A stretch of DNA of 64,000 nt from Mycobacteroides immunogenum. GTDB taxonomy: Bacteria; Actinomycetota; Actinomycetes; Mycobacteriales; Mycobacteriaceae. The stretch spans positions 682,001-746,000 of the forward strand of contig NZ_CP011530.1 of assembly GCF_001605725.1 (NCBI RefSeq), read 5' to 3'. This document shows, one piece after another, positions 52,238-60,321 of the stretch. The notes under the pieces were generated by a model. That model made no database searches, had not been told where the DNA came from, and worked only from the letters and a program-made list of their open reading frames with translations. The translations under genes were made by a program, and so were the position numbers. Positions within the stretch are counted from its first letter, which is position 1; each line of letters begins with the position of its first letter.

Positions 52238-52263
52238 GACTACAAGACGATGAGGGAGGCCCC

Positions 52264-53865
52264 GTGCCGGGTCGTTCGGACATGCCGTCGGCCGATGTTG
52301 TCATCGTCGGATACGGGGTGGCGGGAGCGTCTGCCGCGCTGGCGGCGCTGGAGCGTGGGGCATCCGTTCTCATCCTCGAGCGATTCGACGGCGGCGGGGC
52401 TTCGGCCATTTCAGGGGGCATTTACTACGCGGGCGGCGGCACCAACATCCAGCGCGACGCGGGTGTGGAAGACACCCCGGAGCTGATGTTGGAGTACCTG
52501 CGGCTTGAGGTCGGGGATGCGGTGAAACCCGAGACACTACGGAGATTCGTCGACGGCAGCGTGGACACGCTGGATTGGCTCCAAGGTTACGGAGTTCCGT
52601 TCGAAGGTTCGCTGGCTCCTTTCAAGACGTCGTACCCCACCAACGACTACTACCTCTACTTTTCTGGCAGTGAATCCTCTGGCATGGGCCGTGCCGCCAC
52701 CACACCCCGCCAGCGCGGACACCGCGCGTTCGGCCGGGGCGTGTCGGGAAAGGCATTGTTCGCGCCGTTGGCCCACTCCGCGGAGCGCTTGGGGGCCGAT
52801 GTGTGGCGGCAGACCAGGGTCACCGGGCTGATCGTCGAGGACGGGTGTGTTGTCGGGGTGCGTGGGGTCACCCTGAAGGACGCGCCGGCCTGGGTGCGGC
52901 GGACGTACTCGCGCCTGACCCGCTATGCGACCAAGCCGGGCATCTATTACCCGCCGATGCGAAGGGCCTTGGAAGCTCCCGCGTACGCGTTGGAGCGCCG
53001 GTTCGCCACGCCGTTTGAGATCAGGGCCCATGACGGAGTGATTCTGTCGTCCGGCGGGTTCATCGCCAATCGCGAGCTGGTACGCCGGTATGCCCCGGCA
53101 TACCTGGACGGGCTGGAGCTCGGTACCGCCGGCGATGACGGCACCGCGCTGAAGCTGGCCGAGCCGTTGGATGCGGCGACCGGGCATCTGGATGAGATCT
53201 CGGCGTGGCGCTTCATTGTGCCGCCCGCTGCCTTCCTGGGTTCGCTACTGGTGGATACCAAGGGGCAGCGGATGATTGATGAGTCGCGCTATGGTGCCGC
53301 GCTGGGTAAGGAAATCGTGCGTACGGCCGGCGGCATGGGATACCTGGTGGCCGACAAACCTTTGGTCAAGCGGGCCCGCCGCCAGTTGGGCTCGCAGACG
53401 CTGTGGTTCCAGCGGATTCAGGCCGAGGCGTTCCTCAACGTGGGCCGCCGGAAGGCCGGATCCATCGAGGAACTGGCGGCCAAGGCGGGCATCGACCCGG
53501 ATGCGCTTGCGCGCACCGTGTCTGAACACAACCGGGCCATCGCCGACGGCACCCCGGACCCATGGGGGAAGCCCGACGACATCAGGGTGCCGATCCAGCA
53601 GGGGCCGTTCTATCTGTTCGACGTGTCCATCAAGACCAACATGCTCAATCCGTGTCCGATGCTGACTCTTGGCGGGCTGGTCGTCGACGAGGAGACTGGT
53701 GCCGTGCAGACCACATCGGGTGCCGCGATCCCGGGCCTCTATGCCGCCGGGCGTGCGGCGGTGGGTATCTGCTCCAATTCGTATGTGAGCGGATTGTCCC
53801 TGGCCGACTGCGTCTTCTCTGGACGCCGGGCCGGGACCGAGACTGGAAGGCACGTAGATGCTTAG
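52264..53865 (+). CDS. FAD-dependent 3-ketosteroid dehydrogenase, delta4-(5alpha)-KSTD-like
   Basis: This 533-residue flavoprotein has the dinucleotide motif ADVVIVGYGVAGASAALAAL and SAISGGIYYAGGGTNIQ. It is related to KstD but ends in CSNSYVSGLSLADCVFSGRR instead of the KstD GPGATIGP motif. The Y-x-S at residues 507-509 and a Tyr in DESRYGAALGKEI recall catalytic residues described for the delta4-(5alpha)-3-ketosteroid dehydrogenase of Rhodococcus, which acts on 5alpha-saturated steroids. That assignment is inference. GGGAGG precedes GTG 52264. The stop overlaps the hsaE start, so it heads an operon with hsaE, hsaG and hsaF. Confidence 0.75.
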   Translation: MPGRSDMPSADVVIVGYGVAGASAALAALERGASVLILERFDGGGASAISGGIYYAGGGTNIQRDAGVEDTPELMLEYLRLEVGDAVKPETLRRFVDGSVDTLDWLQGYGVPFEGSLAPFKTSYPTNDYYLYFSGSESSGMGRAATTPRQRGHRAFGRGVSGKALFAPLAHSAERLGADVWRQTRVTGLIVEDGCVVGVRGVTLKDAPAWVRRTYSRLTRYATKPGIYYPPMRRALEAPAYALERRFATPFEIRAHDGVILSSGGFIANRELVRRYAPAYLDGLELGTAGDDGTALKLAEPLDAATGHLDEISAWRFIVPPAAFLGSLLVDTKGQRMIDESRYGAALGKEIVRTAGGMGYLVADKPLVKRARRQLGSQTLWFQRIQAEAFLNVGRRKAGSIEELAAKAGIDPDALARTVSEHNRAIADGTPDPWGKPDDIRVPIQQGPFYLFDVSIKTNMLNPCPMLTLGGLVVDEETGAVQTTSGAAIPGLYAAGRAAVGICSNSYVSGLSLADCVFSGRRAGTETGRHVDA

Positions 53866-54643
53866 TTCCGAAGTTCGTGGGGCCATCGCCGCGGATCTGG
53901 CCGAGGCCGAACGGACCAGGGTGGCCATCGTGCCGCCCACCGATACGCATCCGGATTTCGACGTCACCGACGCCTACGAGATCCAGCTCATGAATATTCG
54001 CTCCCGCCTAGCGGACGGAGCCAAGGTCGTGGGGCACAAGGTGGGCCTATCTTCCGAGGCGATGCAGAAGATGATGGGTGTCCACGAGCCGGATTATGGG
54101 CACCTGCTGGCCGATATGGAGCTGTTCGAGGATGTCGCGGCCTCGGCGTCCAAGTTCCTGTTCCCGAGGGTGGAGGTGGAGGTCGGATTCATCCTGGCCG
54201 CCGACCTGCCGGGTGAAGACTGCACCGAGGACGACGTACTGGCGGCCACCGCGGCGTACGTGCCATCCATCGAGGTGGTGGATAGCCGGATCACCAACTG
54301 GCAGATCAAGATTTGTGACACCATCGCCGATAACGCGTCTTCGGCGGGGTTTGTCATTGGGAAGCAACGGGTTTCGCCGAAGGACATCGACATCAAGTCA
54401 ATCGATGCGGTGCTCACCTGCAACGGCGAGAAGCTGGCCGAGGGCAGAAGCGATGCGGTGCTGGGTAATCCGGTGACATCGGTGGCGTGGCTGGCACGCA
54501 AGGTGGCCTCATTCGGGGTGCGCCTGCGGGCCGGTGACGTGGTGCTGCCGGGTTCGTGCACGCGGGCATTCGACGCGCATCCCGGGGATGAGTTTTTAGC
54601 CGAGTTCGCCGGGCTTGGTTCGGTTCGGCTGGCTTTCGAGTAG
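53858..54643 (+). CDS. hsaE: HsaE, 2-hydroxyhexa-2,4-dienoate hydratase
   Basis: HsaE hydrates the dienoate fragment released from ring A, giving 4-hydroxy-2-oxohexanoate. This 261-residue protein belongs to the MhpD-type hydratase family. [37 protein letters not shown] with the metal-binding Glu pair, and [20 protein letters not shown] are typical. ATG 53858 overlaps the preceding stop by 8 bp. It is followed by hsaG after 10 bp. Order hsaE-hsaG-hsaF matches Rv3536c-Rv3534c. Confidence 0.94.
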   Translation: MLSSEVRGAIAADLAEAERTRVAIVPPTDTHPDFDVTDAYEIQLMNIRSRLADGAKVVGHKVGLSSEAMQKMMGVHEPDYGHLLADMELFEDVAASASKFLFPRVEVEVGFILAADLPGEDCTEDDVLAATAAYVPSIEVVDSRITNWQIKICDTIADNASSAGFVIGKQRVSPKDIDIKSIDAVLTCNGEKLAEGRSDAVLGNPVTSVAWLARKVASFGVRLRAGDVVLPGSCTRAFDAHPGDEFLAEFAGLGSVRLAFE

Positions 54644-54653
54644 AGGAGAGATT

Positions 54654-55562
54654 GTGGCGTCTAAGGCATCTGTGGCGATTGTCGGTTCGGGGAACATCAG
54701 CACCGATCTGTTGTACAAGCTGCAACGTTCGGAGTGGCTGGAGCCACGGTGGATGATCGGCATCGACCCCGAGTCCGAAGGTCTCAAGCGTGCCCGCGGC
54801 TTCGGTCTGGAAACCTCGCATGAGGGTGTGGATTGGCTACTGGCACAGGACGAGAAGCCGAACCTGGTGTTCGAGGCGACGTCGGCATACGTACACAAGG
54901 CGGCCGCGCCACGCTACGAAGAAGCTGGTATCCGGGCCATCGACTTGACCCCCGCGGCAGTGGGCCCGGCGGTCGTGCCGCCCGCGAACCTGCGCGCCCA
55001 CCTCGATGCCCCGAACGTCAACATGATCACCTGCGGCGGCCAGGCGACGATTCCGATCGTGTACGCGGTGTCACGTGTGGTCGAGGTGCCCTATGCCGAG
55101 ATCGTCGCCTCGGTCGCATCGGTGTCGGCAGGACCGGGCACTCGCGCCAACATCGACGAGTTCACCAAGACCACCTCCAGAGGTGTTGAGGTGATCGGTG
55201 GCGCCAAGCGTGGCAAGGCGATCATCATCCTGAATCCGGCCGATCCGCCGATGATCATGCGCGACACCATATTCTGCGCCATTCCGGAGGACGCGGACCG
55301 CGATGCGATTGCCGCGTCGATTCACGACGTGGTGAGCCAGGTTCAGCAGTATGTGCCCGGATACCGGCTGCTCAACGAGCCGCAATTCGACGAGCCGTCG
55401 GTGGTCAACGGCGGCAACCACGTTGTCACCACCTTCGTCGAGGTCGAGGGTGCGGGCGACTTCCTGCCGCCGTACGCCGGAAACCTGGACATCATGACCG
55501 CGGCCGCGACCAAGGTCGGCGAGGAAATCGCCAAAGAACTTCTATCTGCAAAGGTTTCGTGA
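54654..55562 (+). CDS. hsaG: HsaG, acylating acetaldehyde/propionaldehyde dehydrogenase
   Basis: HsaG converts the aldehyde from HsaF to its CoA ester with NAD+ and CoA, with channelling between the two subunits. The 302-residue chain has the Rossmann motif [18 protein letters not shown] and the nucleophile Cys in [19 protein letters not shown] near residue 127. [20 protein letters not shown] follows. I start at GTG 54654 with GAGGAGA upstream; a longer frame lies inside hsaE. hsaF starts 1 bp after its stop. Confidence 0.95.
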   Translation: MASKASVAIVGSGNISTDLLYKLQRSEWLEPRWMIGIDPESEGLKRARGFGLETSHEGVDWLLAQDEKPNLVFEATSAYVHKAAAPRYEEAGIRAIDLTPAAVGPAVVPPANLRAHLDAPNVNMITCGGQATIPIVYAVSRVVEVPYAEIVASVASVSAGPGTRANIDEFTKTTSRGVEVIGGAKRGKAIIILNPADPPMIMRDTIFCAIPEDADRDAIAASIHDVVSQVQQYVPGYRLLNEPQFDEPSVVNGGNHVVTTFVEVEGAGDFLPPYAGNLDIMTAAATKVGEEIAKELLSAKVS

Positions 55563-55563
55563 A

Positions 55564-56640
55564 ATGGGTTCGGACACCAGCACTCAGCTCTTGGGCACCG
55601 ACGGGATCTTCTTCGACGCCGCGTGGGACGTGCGGATCACCGATACGTCGCTGCGTGACGGCTCGCACCACAAGCGGCATCAGTTCACCGCCGACGAGGT
55701 ACGGGCCATCGTCGCCGCATTGGACGGCGCCGGTGTTCCCGTCATCGAAGTGACTCACGGTGACGGGCTGGGCGGTTCATCCTTCAACTACGGATTCTCG
55801 AAAACCCCTGAGCAGGAGCTGATCAAGCTCGCCGCCCAGACCGCGACCAACGCCAAGATCGCCTTCCTGATGCTGCCGGGTGTGGGCACCAAGGAAGACA
55901 TCATCGAGGCGCAGGGCAACGGAGGATCGATCTGCCGCATTGCCACCCACTGCACCGAGGCCGACGTCTCGATTCAGCATTTCGGGCTGGCACGCGAGCG
56001 TGGGTTGGAAACCGTTGGCTTCCTGATGATGTCGCACACCATTGCGCCGGAGAAGCTGGCCAAGCAGGCGCGCATCATGGCGGACGCGGGATGTCAGTGC
56101 GTATATGTGGTGGACTCGGCGGGCGCCTTGGTGCTGGACGGCGTGGCGGATCGCGTCGCCGCGGTGGTAGCCGAGCTCGGTAGCGATGCGCAGGTCGGTT
56201 TTCATGGGCACGAGAACCTGGGTCTGGGTGTGGCCAACTCCATCGAGGCTGTGCGCGCCGGCGCCAAGCAGATCGACGGCAGTACAAGGCGTTTTGGTGC
56301 GGGTGCCGGGAATGCTCCGGTCGAGGCGCTGATCGGGGTCTTCGACAAGATCGGTGTGAAGACGGGAATCGATTTCTTCGATATCGCCGATGCCGCCGAA
56401 GAGGTCGTCGCCCCCGCGATGCCGACGGAGTGTCTGCTGGATCGCAACGCGCTGATCATGGGGTACAGCGGGGTGTACTCCAGTTTCCTCAAGCACGCCA
56501 TCCGGCAAGGGGAGCGGTACGGAGTACCCGCACATCAGCTGCTGCACCGCGCCGGTGAACGCAAGCTCATCGGGGGTCAGGAAGATCAGCTCATCGACAT
56601 TGCGCTGGAGATCCAGCGGGAGAACGCCGCGAAGGCGTAA
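55564..56640 (+). CDS. hsaF: HsaF, 4-hydroxy-2-oxohexanoate aldolase
   Basis: HsaF is a class II (Mn2+-dependent) pyruvate aldolase that splits 4-hydroxy-2-oxohexanoate into pyruvate and propanal. Active-site segments are [20 protein letters not shown] and [19 protein letters not shown], with the metal-binding Asp and His residues. The C-terminal DmpG-like communication domain includes [20 protein letters not shown]. The length of 358 residues is normal. It ends the FAD dehydrogenase-hsaEGF operon, followed by a non-coding region with hairpins. Confidence 0.95.
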   Translation: MGSDTSTQLLGTDGIFFDAAWDVRITDTSLRDGSHHKRHQFTADEVRAIVAALDGAGVPVIEVTHGDGLGGSSFNYGFSKTPEQELIKLAAQTATNAKIAFLMLPGVGTKEDIIEAQGNGGSICRIATHCTEADVSIQHFGLARERGLETVGFLMMSHTIAPEKLAKQARIMADAGCQCVYVVDSAGALVLDGVADRVAAVVAELGSDAQVGFHGHENLGLGVANSIEAVRAGAKQIDGSTRRFGAGAGNAPVEALIGVFDKIGVKTGIDFFDIADAAEEVVAPAMPTECLLDRNALIMGYSGVYSSFLKHAIRQGERYGVPAHQLLHRAGERKLIGGQEDQLIDIALEIQRENAAKA

Positions 56641-56679
56641 CCGCATCCACAGATCGATGATTTAGCCGGCCGCGCCCGG

Positions 56680-56720
56680 GCCGGACGCCGACGGGGGATC
56701 TGGGCGCGGTGGCGTCCGGC
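56680..56720 (+). terminator. Hairpin, candidate terminator of the hsaEGF operon
   Basis: GCCGGACGCC (56680-56689) pairs perfectly with GGCGTCCGGC (56711-56720) around a 21-nt loop, 40 bp after the hsaF stop. No T-run follows, as is common in mycobacteria. Confidence 0.6.
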
Positions 56721-56786
56721 GTAGCATTGACCCCAGCGTTCCGAGCCGCGGCCGGGCGATGGCCTGCGCGGGCGGTGCGTACGCCG

Positions 56787-56807
56787 CTAAGCCCCTGTGT
56801 GGCTTAG
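56787..56807. terminator. Second hairpin downstream of hsaF
   Basis: CTAAGCC (56787-56793) and GGCTTAG (56801-56807) form a perfect 7-bp stem with a 7-nt loop. It may back up the first hairpin or belong to the next gene's leader. Confidence 0.45.
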
Positions 56808-57034
56808 CCAGTCCGCGCTGGTCGAGGCGAAGAGTGGTGGACGTACCCGACTCTGCGGATCGACTCGCTACGGGATCGCACCGAACGCTGCGGGGACATC
56901 GCCATCTCCCTTAAGCTGCTGGTTGAGTGTGGGGGTTTATTCGGTTGGGTAACCAGTCTTGATACCCGTGCGCTAGCTACTGAGTACCATCGAACTCTAC
57001 GGTGATTTAGCGATTGAGGAAGGGGAGGGGGACG

Positions 57035-60000
57035 TTGCCCAAGCAGGATCGTGGTGCACCGCCCCGTCCCCCGTGGCTGCCCGAAGAAGACGAACAACGA
57101 GGCTTTCTTCGCTCGTTGAGGCGTAAAAAGCGCAACCCCGACGAGGACGAGACCAACGAGGATTCGTTAACCCACGAGACTGAGCGCCCCGCGACATCCA
57201 AGACTGGCATACAGGAGCCCATCACTGAAACGGTGACCTCTCCTGTGCCAGGGAGTCCTACCGCCACACCTGCTGAGGAAGACGCCGACAGCGACCAGGC
57301 GCTGCCCCACGTGTCCAAGTACTACACGCCACCACGTGCGCCCGAGCCGTCCGACGAACCTCTGGCAGCCCGGGGGCCGGAAGCGGCGCACGATCGTGAG
57401 CCGGATCCGGTTCCGGAGCCTGACGCGCAGGCCCCGCGAATCGTCAGGAGCCCACTTCCCGAGGTTGTACCGGAATCGCAGCCAATACCGCAGGTCGAGC
57501 AACTCTCATCACCTCCGCCCGTTGAGTCCCCGGCAATCCCCGAGGCGGAGTCCGTGGCCCCCGAGACCGCTGCTGCCGCCCCGCCCGCCCCCGTCGAGCC
57601 GGAGCCTCCCGTCGAGACTGCTCCGCCGGCCGAGCGGGTGAGCCCGCTCGTGCCCGGCTTCGAGCAACCCGTCATCGGTGTGGAACAGGTGTTTGGCGAA
57701 TCGTCGGACGCGGATCCGTTCTCGCGATTCAGCTTGCTCGAGGCGCAACTGCGCCAGATGAGCCTGGACGAGAGCATCACCGACGATGAGCTCGAGCGTC
57801 ACCGACGCCATGCGATGCCCAGGCCTGAACCGGTCGCCGCGACCGCGGGTCCTCTCAGCTTCACACCGCCGGAAGCCGTTGATATCGCCCCCGAGCCTGC
57901 CGCGGAGGCGTTCGAGGCGGAGCAAGCCGCCACTGAGCCGCCGGCGGAGCCGGTTTCAGTGCCGGTTTCAGTGCCCACGAGCGGTTTCACGCCGCCAGAG
58001 TCAGCAGGCGACGCTCCCGTAGCCGCGCAGGAGGCTGTTACCGCACCCGAGGCGCCCGAGCCCGTCGTGGCCACGTCAGGCCCGACTCCGGACGACCCCG
58101 AGCCGGCTCCTGCCGGACAGGACGCCGAATCGGCTCACCCTGAGCCTGAGGAGAGCCCCGATCTCAGCGGGCAGCTTGTTCCCGAGGTCCCTGCCGACGA
58201 ACATCCGGTCGCCGAGGATGCCGAGGAGACTCCGGCGGCCGAGCCCTCGGTTGAGGTTGACGACGCCGATGCCAGAGCGGCCGCACTGCTGCAGCGCATC
58301 GAGGCCAAGCGCGCCGAGCTGGACCAGGAATTGGCCGCGCATGACGCCGCCGAGGCGCAGGCCGCCGAACCGGAACCGGCTCCGTTCGTGCCGATGGTGG
58401 CACCGTGGGCCTCGGTGCCCGAGCCGGTACGTTCACCTGAGCCCTACCCGGCCGAATCGGCCGATGAAGCCGGCGCCACGCCCGAATCCGGAGCAGCCGC
58501 AGGCGGCGACCCTGAGCTCGAGGGCTTCGCCCCACTGGTCGACGAGGACATCGTGATTTCCGCTCCGGCGGTGTACGACGAGGTACCCGCCGATCCCGCT
58601 TACGACGAGGATGTCGCGCACGTGGACGCCGCTGTTGATGACGCCGCGGATCACGTGGCAGCGGAGTCTGAACCTCTAGACGCGGTGCCGACGGCCGATC
58701 CGGAGCCCCAGGATGAGGCCGCCGACGTGGCATCGGAGCCGGTGGCGGAGGCTTCCGAGGCGCCCGCGGCCGCCCCGCCGGAGCCCGCAGAATCGGCGGC
58801 GGCGCCCGAACCGCAGGCGCCCGAGCCGTCGCCGTGGCAGGCTGCCGCTCCGGTAGAGCCGCCGGCGCAGCCCGCGTATTACGTGCCGCCCGTCGCGCCC
58901 CAGCAACCCGACACGCAAGGACTGCCCGCCCAGGAGCCCGCCGCGCAGGTTTCGCCGGGCTGGGGTCCGCCGCCGCCTCACCCCGAGTGGCAGCAGGGCG
59001 TACCTCAGGGGCCGCAACCGTATGGCGGGCAACAGTTCCCGTCGCAGCCGCCTCCTCAGCCCACAAGTGTCCAGGGTCAATGGCAATGGGTGCCGCAGGA
59101 GCCCCAGCACCCTGTGCAGCAAGAGCCGCCCGCCGGATACGTGCCACCACCCCAAGGCGCTGTTCCTCCCGCCAATTATCGTGCGCCGCAGGCGTACCGG
59201 ATGCCGCCCTCACTCGACGAAGCCGAGGTCATCAACCGGGGCCGCTATGCGCCGCGTTCCGGCTGGCGCAAGGCCGTGCACAGATCTACCGGTGGCCGCG
59301 TCAATCCAGGAGACTCGCGGAAAGATCGCGATCGGGACCAGCTGCTGGCAAGCATCCGTCAGCCGATCCTGGGCGACTACCGCATTGCGGTGCTGTCCAT
59401 TAAGGGTGGTGTCGGAAAGACAACCACCACTTTGGGATTGGGCTCGGCGTTCGCGACAATCCGCACCGACCGGATCATCGCCGTCGACGCCAACCCCGAC
59501 CGTGGAACCCTGGCCGAACGCGTGCGCGATCATTCGACACAGTCCACCGTTCGGGACCTGCTCAACGATCGGAACATCAGAAGTTACGCGGACGTGCGCA
59601 ATCACACCCGTATGGCCACCAGCCGCTTGGAAGTGCTTGCAAGCGAGCAGGATCCAGCGGTATCTGAGGCGTTCGGAGAGATCGATTATCGCAACACCAT
59701 CGACATCCTGCAGCGGTACTACAACATCATCTTGACCGACTGCGGCACCGGGATCATGCACTCGGCGATGGCGGGGGTGCTCGATCTCGCCCACACCATC
59801 GTCTTGGTGAGCTCGCCCGCGATGGACTCCGCGCGCAGCGCCTCAGCGACTCTCGATTGGCTTATGCAGCATGGACACTCGGCGCTGGTGCGGGAAGCCC
59901 ATGTGGTCTTGAGTGCGTCGCGCCCGGGATCCGCGGGGATCAAGCTCGACAAGGTCTACGAACACTTCCAGGCGCGTTGCCGGTCGATACACATGATCCC

Positions 60001-60142
60001 GTTCGATCCGCATCTCGCCGAGGGTGCCGATGTCGACTTCAACCTACTCAACGCTGATACGAATGTGGCGTACCTGAAGTTGGCCGGCGCGATTTCCGAG
60101 AGTTTCCCACGACTTCGCATGCGCGGCGACGAGCAGCGATAA
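57035..60142 (+). CDS. EspI-like ParA/MinD ATPase with very long acidic Pro/Ala-rich N-terminus
   Basis: This 1035-residue protein has an N-terminal region of about 740 residues, low in complexity and rich in Pro, Glu, Ala and Asp, predicted disordered. A short basic linker RSGWRKAVHRSTGGRVNPGD follows, then a ParA/MinD ATPase domain. There the deviant Walker A is LSIKGGVGKTTTTLG, with IIAVDANPDRGTLAERVRDH and NIILTDCGTGIMHSAMAGVL as further motifs. The architecture is that of the ESX-1 gene EspI (Rv3876), but no ESX gene lies nearby. I start at TTG 57035 because GGGAGGGGG stands just upstream; TTG 57014 is the alternative. Role unknown; polar placement or secretion control are possibilities. 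Confidence 0.8.
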   Translation: MPKQDRGAPPRPPWLPEEDEQRGFLRSLRRKKRNPDEDETNEDSLTHETERPATSKTGIQEPITETVTSPVPGSPTATPAEEDADSDQALPHVSKYYTPPRAPEPSDEPLAARGPEAAHDREPDPVPEPDAQAPRIVRSPLPEVVPESQPIPQVEQLSSPPPVESPAIPEAESVAPETAAAAPPAPVEPEPPVETAPPAERVSPLVPGFEQPVIGVEQVFGESSDADPFSRFSLLEAQLRQMSLDESITDDELERHRRHAMPRPEPVAATAGPLSFTPPEAVDIAPEPAAEAFEAEQAATEPPAEPVSVPVSVPTSGFTPPESAGDAPVAAQEAVTAPEAPEPVVATSGPTPDDPEPAPAGQDAESAHPEPEESPDLSGQLVPEVPADEHPVAEDAEETPAAEPSVEVDDADARAAALLQRIEAKRAELDQELAAHDAAEAQAAEPEPAPFVPMVAPWASVPEPVRSPEPYPAESADEAGATPESGAAAGGDPELEGFAPLVDEDIVISAPAVYDEVPADPAYDEDVAHVDAAVDDAADHVAAESEPLDAVPTADPEPQDEAADVASEPVAEASEAPAAAPPEPAESAAAPEPQAPEPSPWQAAAPVEPPAQPAYYVPPVAPQQPDTQGLPAQEPAAQVSPGWGPPPPHPEWQQGVPQGPQPYGGQQFPSQPPPQPTSVQGQWQWVPQEPQHPVQQEPPAGYVPPPQGAVPPANYRAPQAYRMPPSLDEAEVINRGRYAPRSGWRKAVHRSTGGRVNPGDSRKDRDRDQLLASIRQPILGDYRIAVLSIKGGVGKTTTTLGLGSAFATIRTDRIIAVDANPDRGTLAERVRDHSTQSTVRDLLNDRNIRSYADVRNHTRMATSRLEVLASEQDPAVSEAFGEIDYRNTIDILQRYYNIILTDCGTGIMHSAMAGVLDLAHTIVLVSSPAMDSARSASATLDWLMQHGHSALVREAHVVLSASRPGSAGIKLDKVYEHFQARCRSIHMIPFDPHLAEGADVDFNLLNADTNVAYLKLAGAISESFPRLRMRGDEQR

Positions 60143-60165
60143 TACAAAAGAGGCGGGACAGCAAG

Positions 60166-60315
60166 ATGATTGACGCTAGAGACACCCAGCGGCTCGTTGA
60201 CGCCGGTGTGTTCTCGCTCGGTATTCCGATTGGCGGTCCGGCAACGGGCCGCGATGCCGTCGATCAGTGCGGGCGGAAGCGGCCCGGGAACTTGCCCGCA
60301 ATGATGGTGAAGTGA
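60166..60315 (+). CDS. Candidate 49-residue small protein between the two EspI-like genes
   Basis: This short ORF runs ATG 60166 to TGA 60315. AAAGAGGCGGGA lies 7-18 bp upstream, a fair ribosome binding site. The product starts MIDARDTQRLVDAGVF and ends PGNLPAMMVK, with one Cys and no signal peptide. The stop is 6 bp before the ATG of the second EspI-like gene, which lacks a good ribosome binding site of its own, so this ORF could be a translational coupler. Codon use looks plausible for the genome. I know no homologue. Confidence 0.4.
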   Translation: MIDARDTQRLVDAGVFSLGIPIGGPATGRDAVDQCGRKRPGNLPAMMVK

Positions 60316-60321
60316 TTCGGC

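Larger units (their letters stand above)
56641..57034. other. Non-coding gap of 394 bp between hsaF and the first EspI-like gene
   Basis: I see no ORF with coding character here. It holds two hairpins near the hsaF side (56680-56720 and 56787-56807) and presumably the promoter of the downstream gene; TTGATA near 56959 and TACCAT near 56985 are only weak promoter candidates. Confidence 0.6.

Noticed and set aside
50154..52253. 699-codon open frame on the plus strand opposite chsH3 and kstD
   Set aside because: It lies exactly antisense to two well-recognised genes and shows no domain; long antisense frames are common in high-GC DNA.
58164..59213. 349-codon minus-strand frame in the first EspI-like gene
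   Set aside because: Low-complexity Arg/Pro/Ala translation caused by the repetitive Pro/Ala/Glu codons of the sense gene.
57200..59250. Apparent DNA repeats in the EspI-like N-terminus
   Set aside because: These are biased Pro/Glu/Ala codons, not a tandem repeat or CRISPR; no regular unit length.
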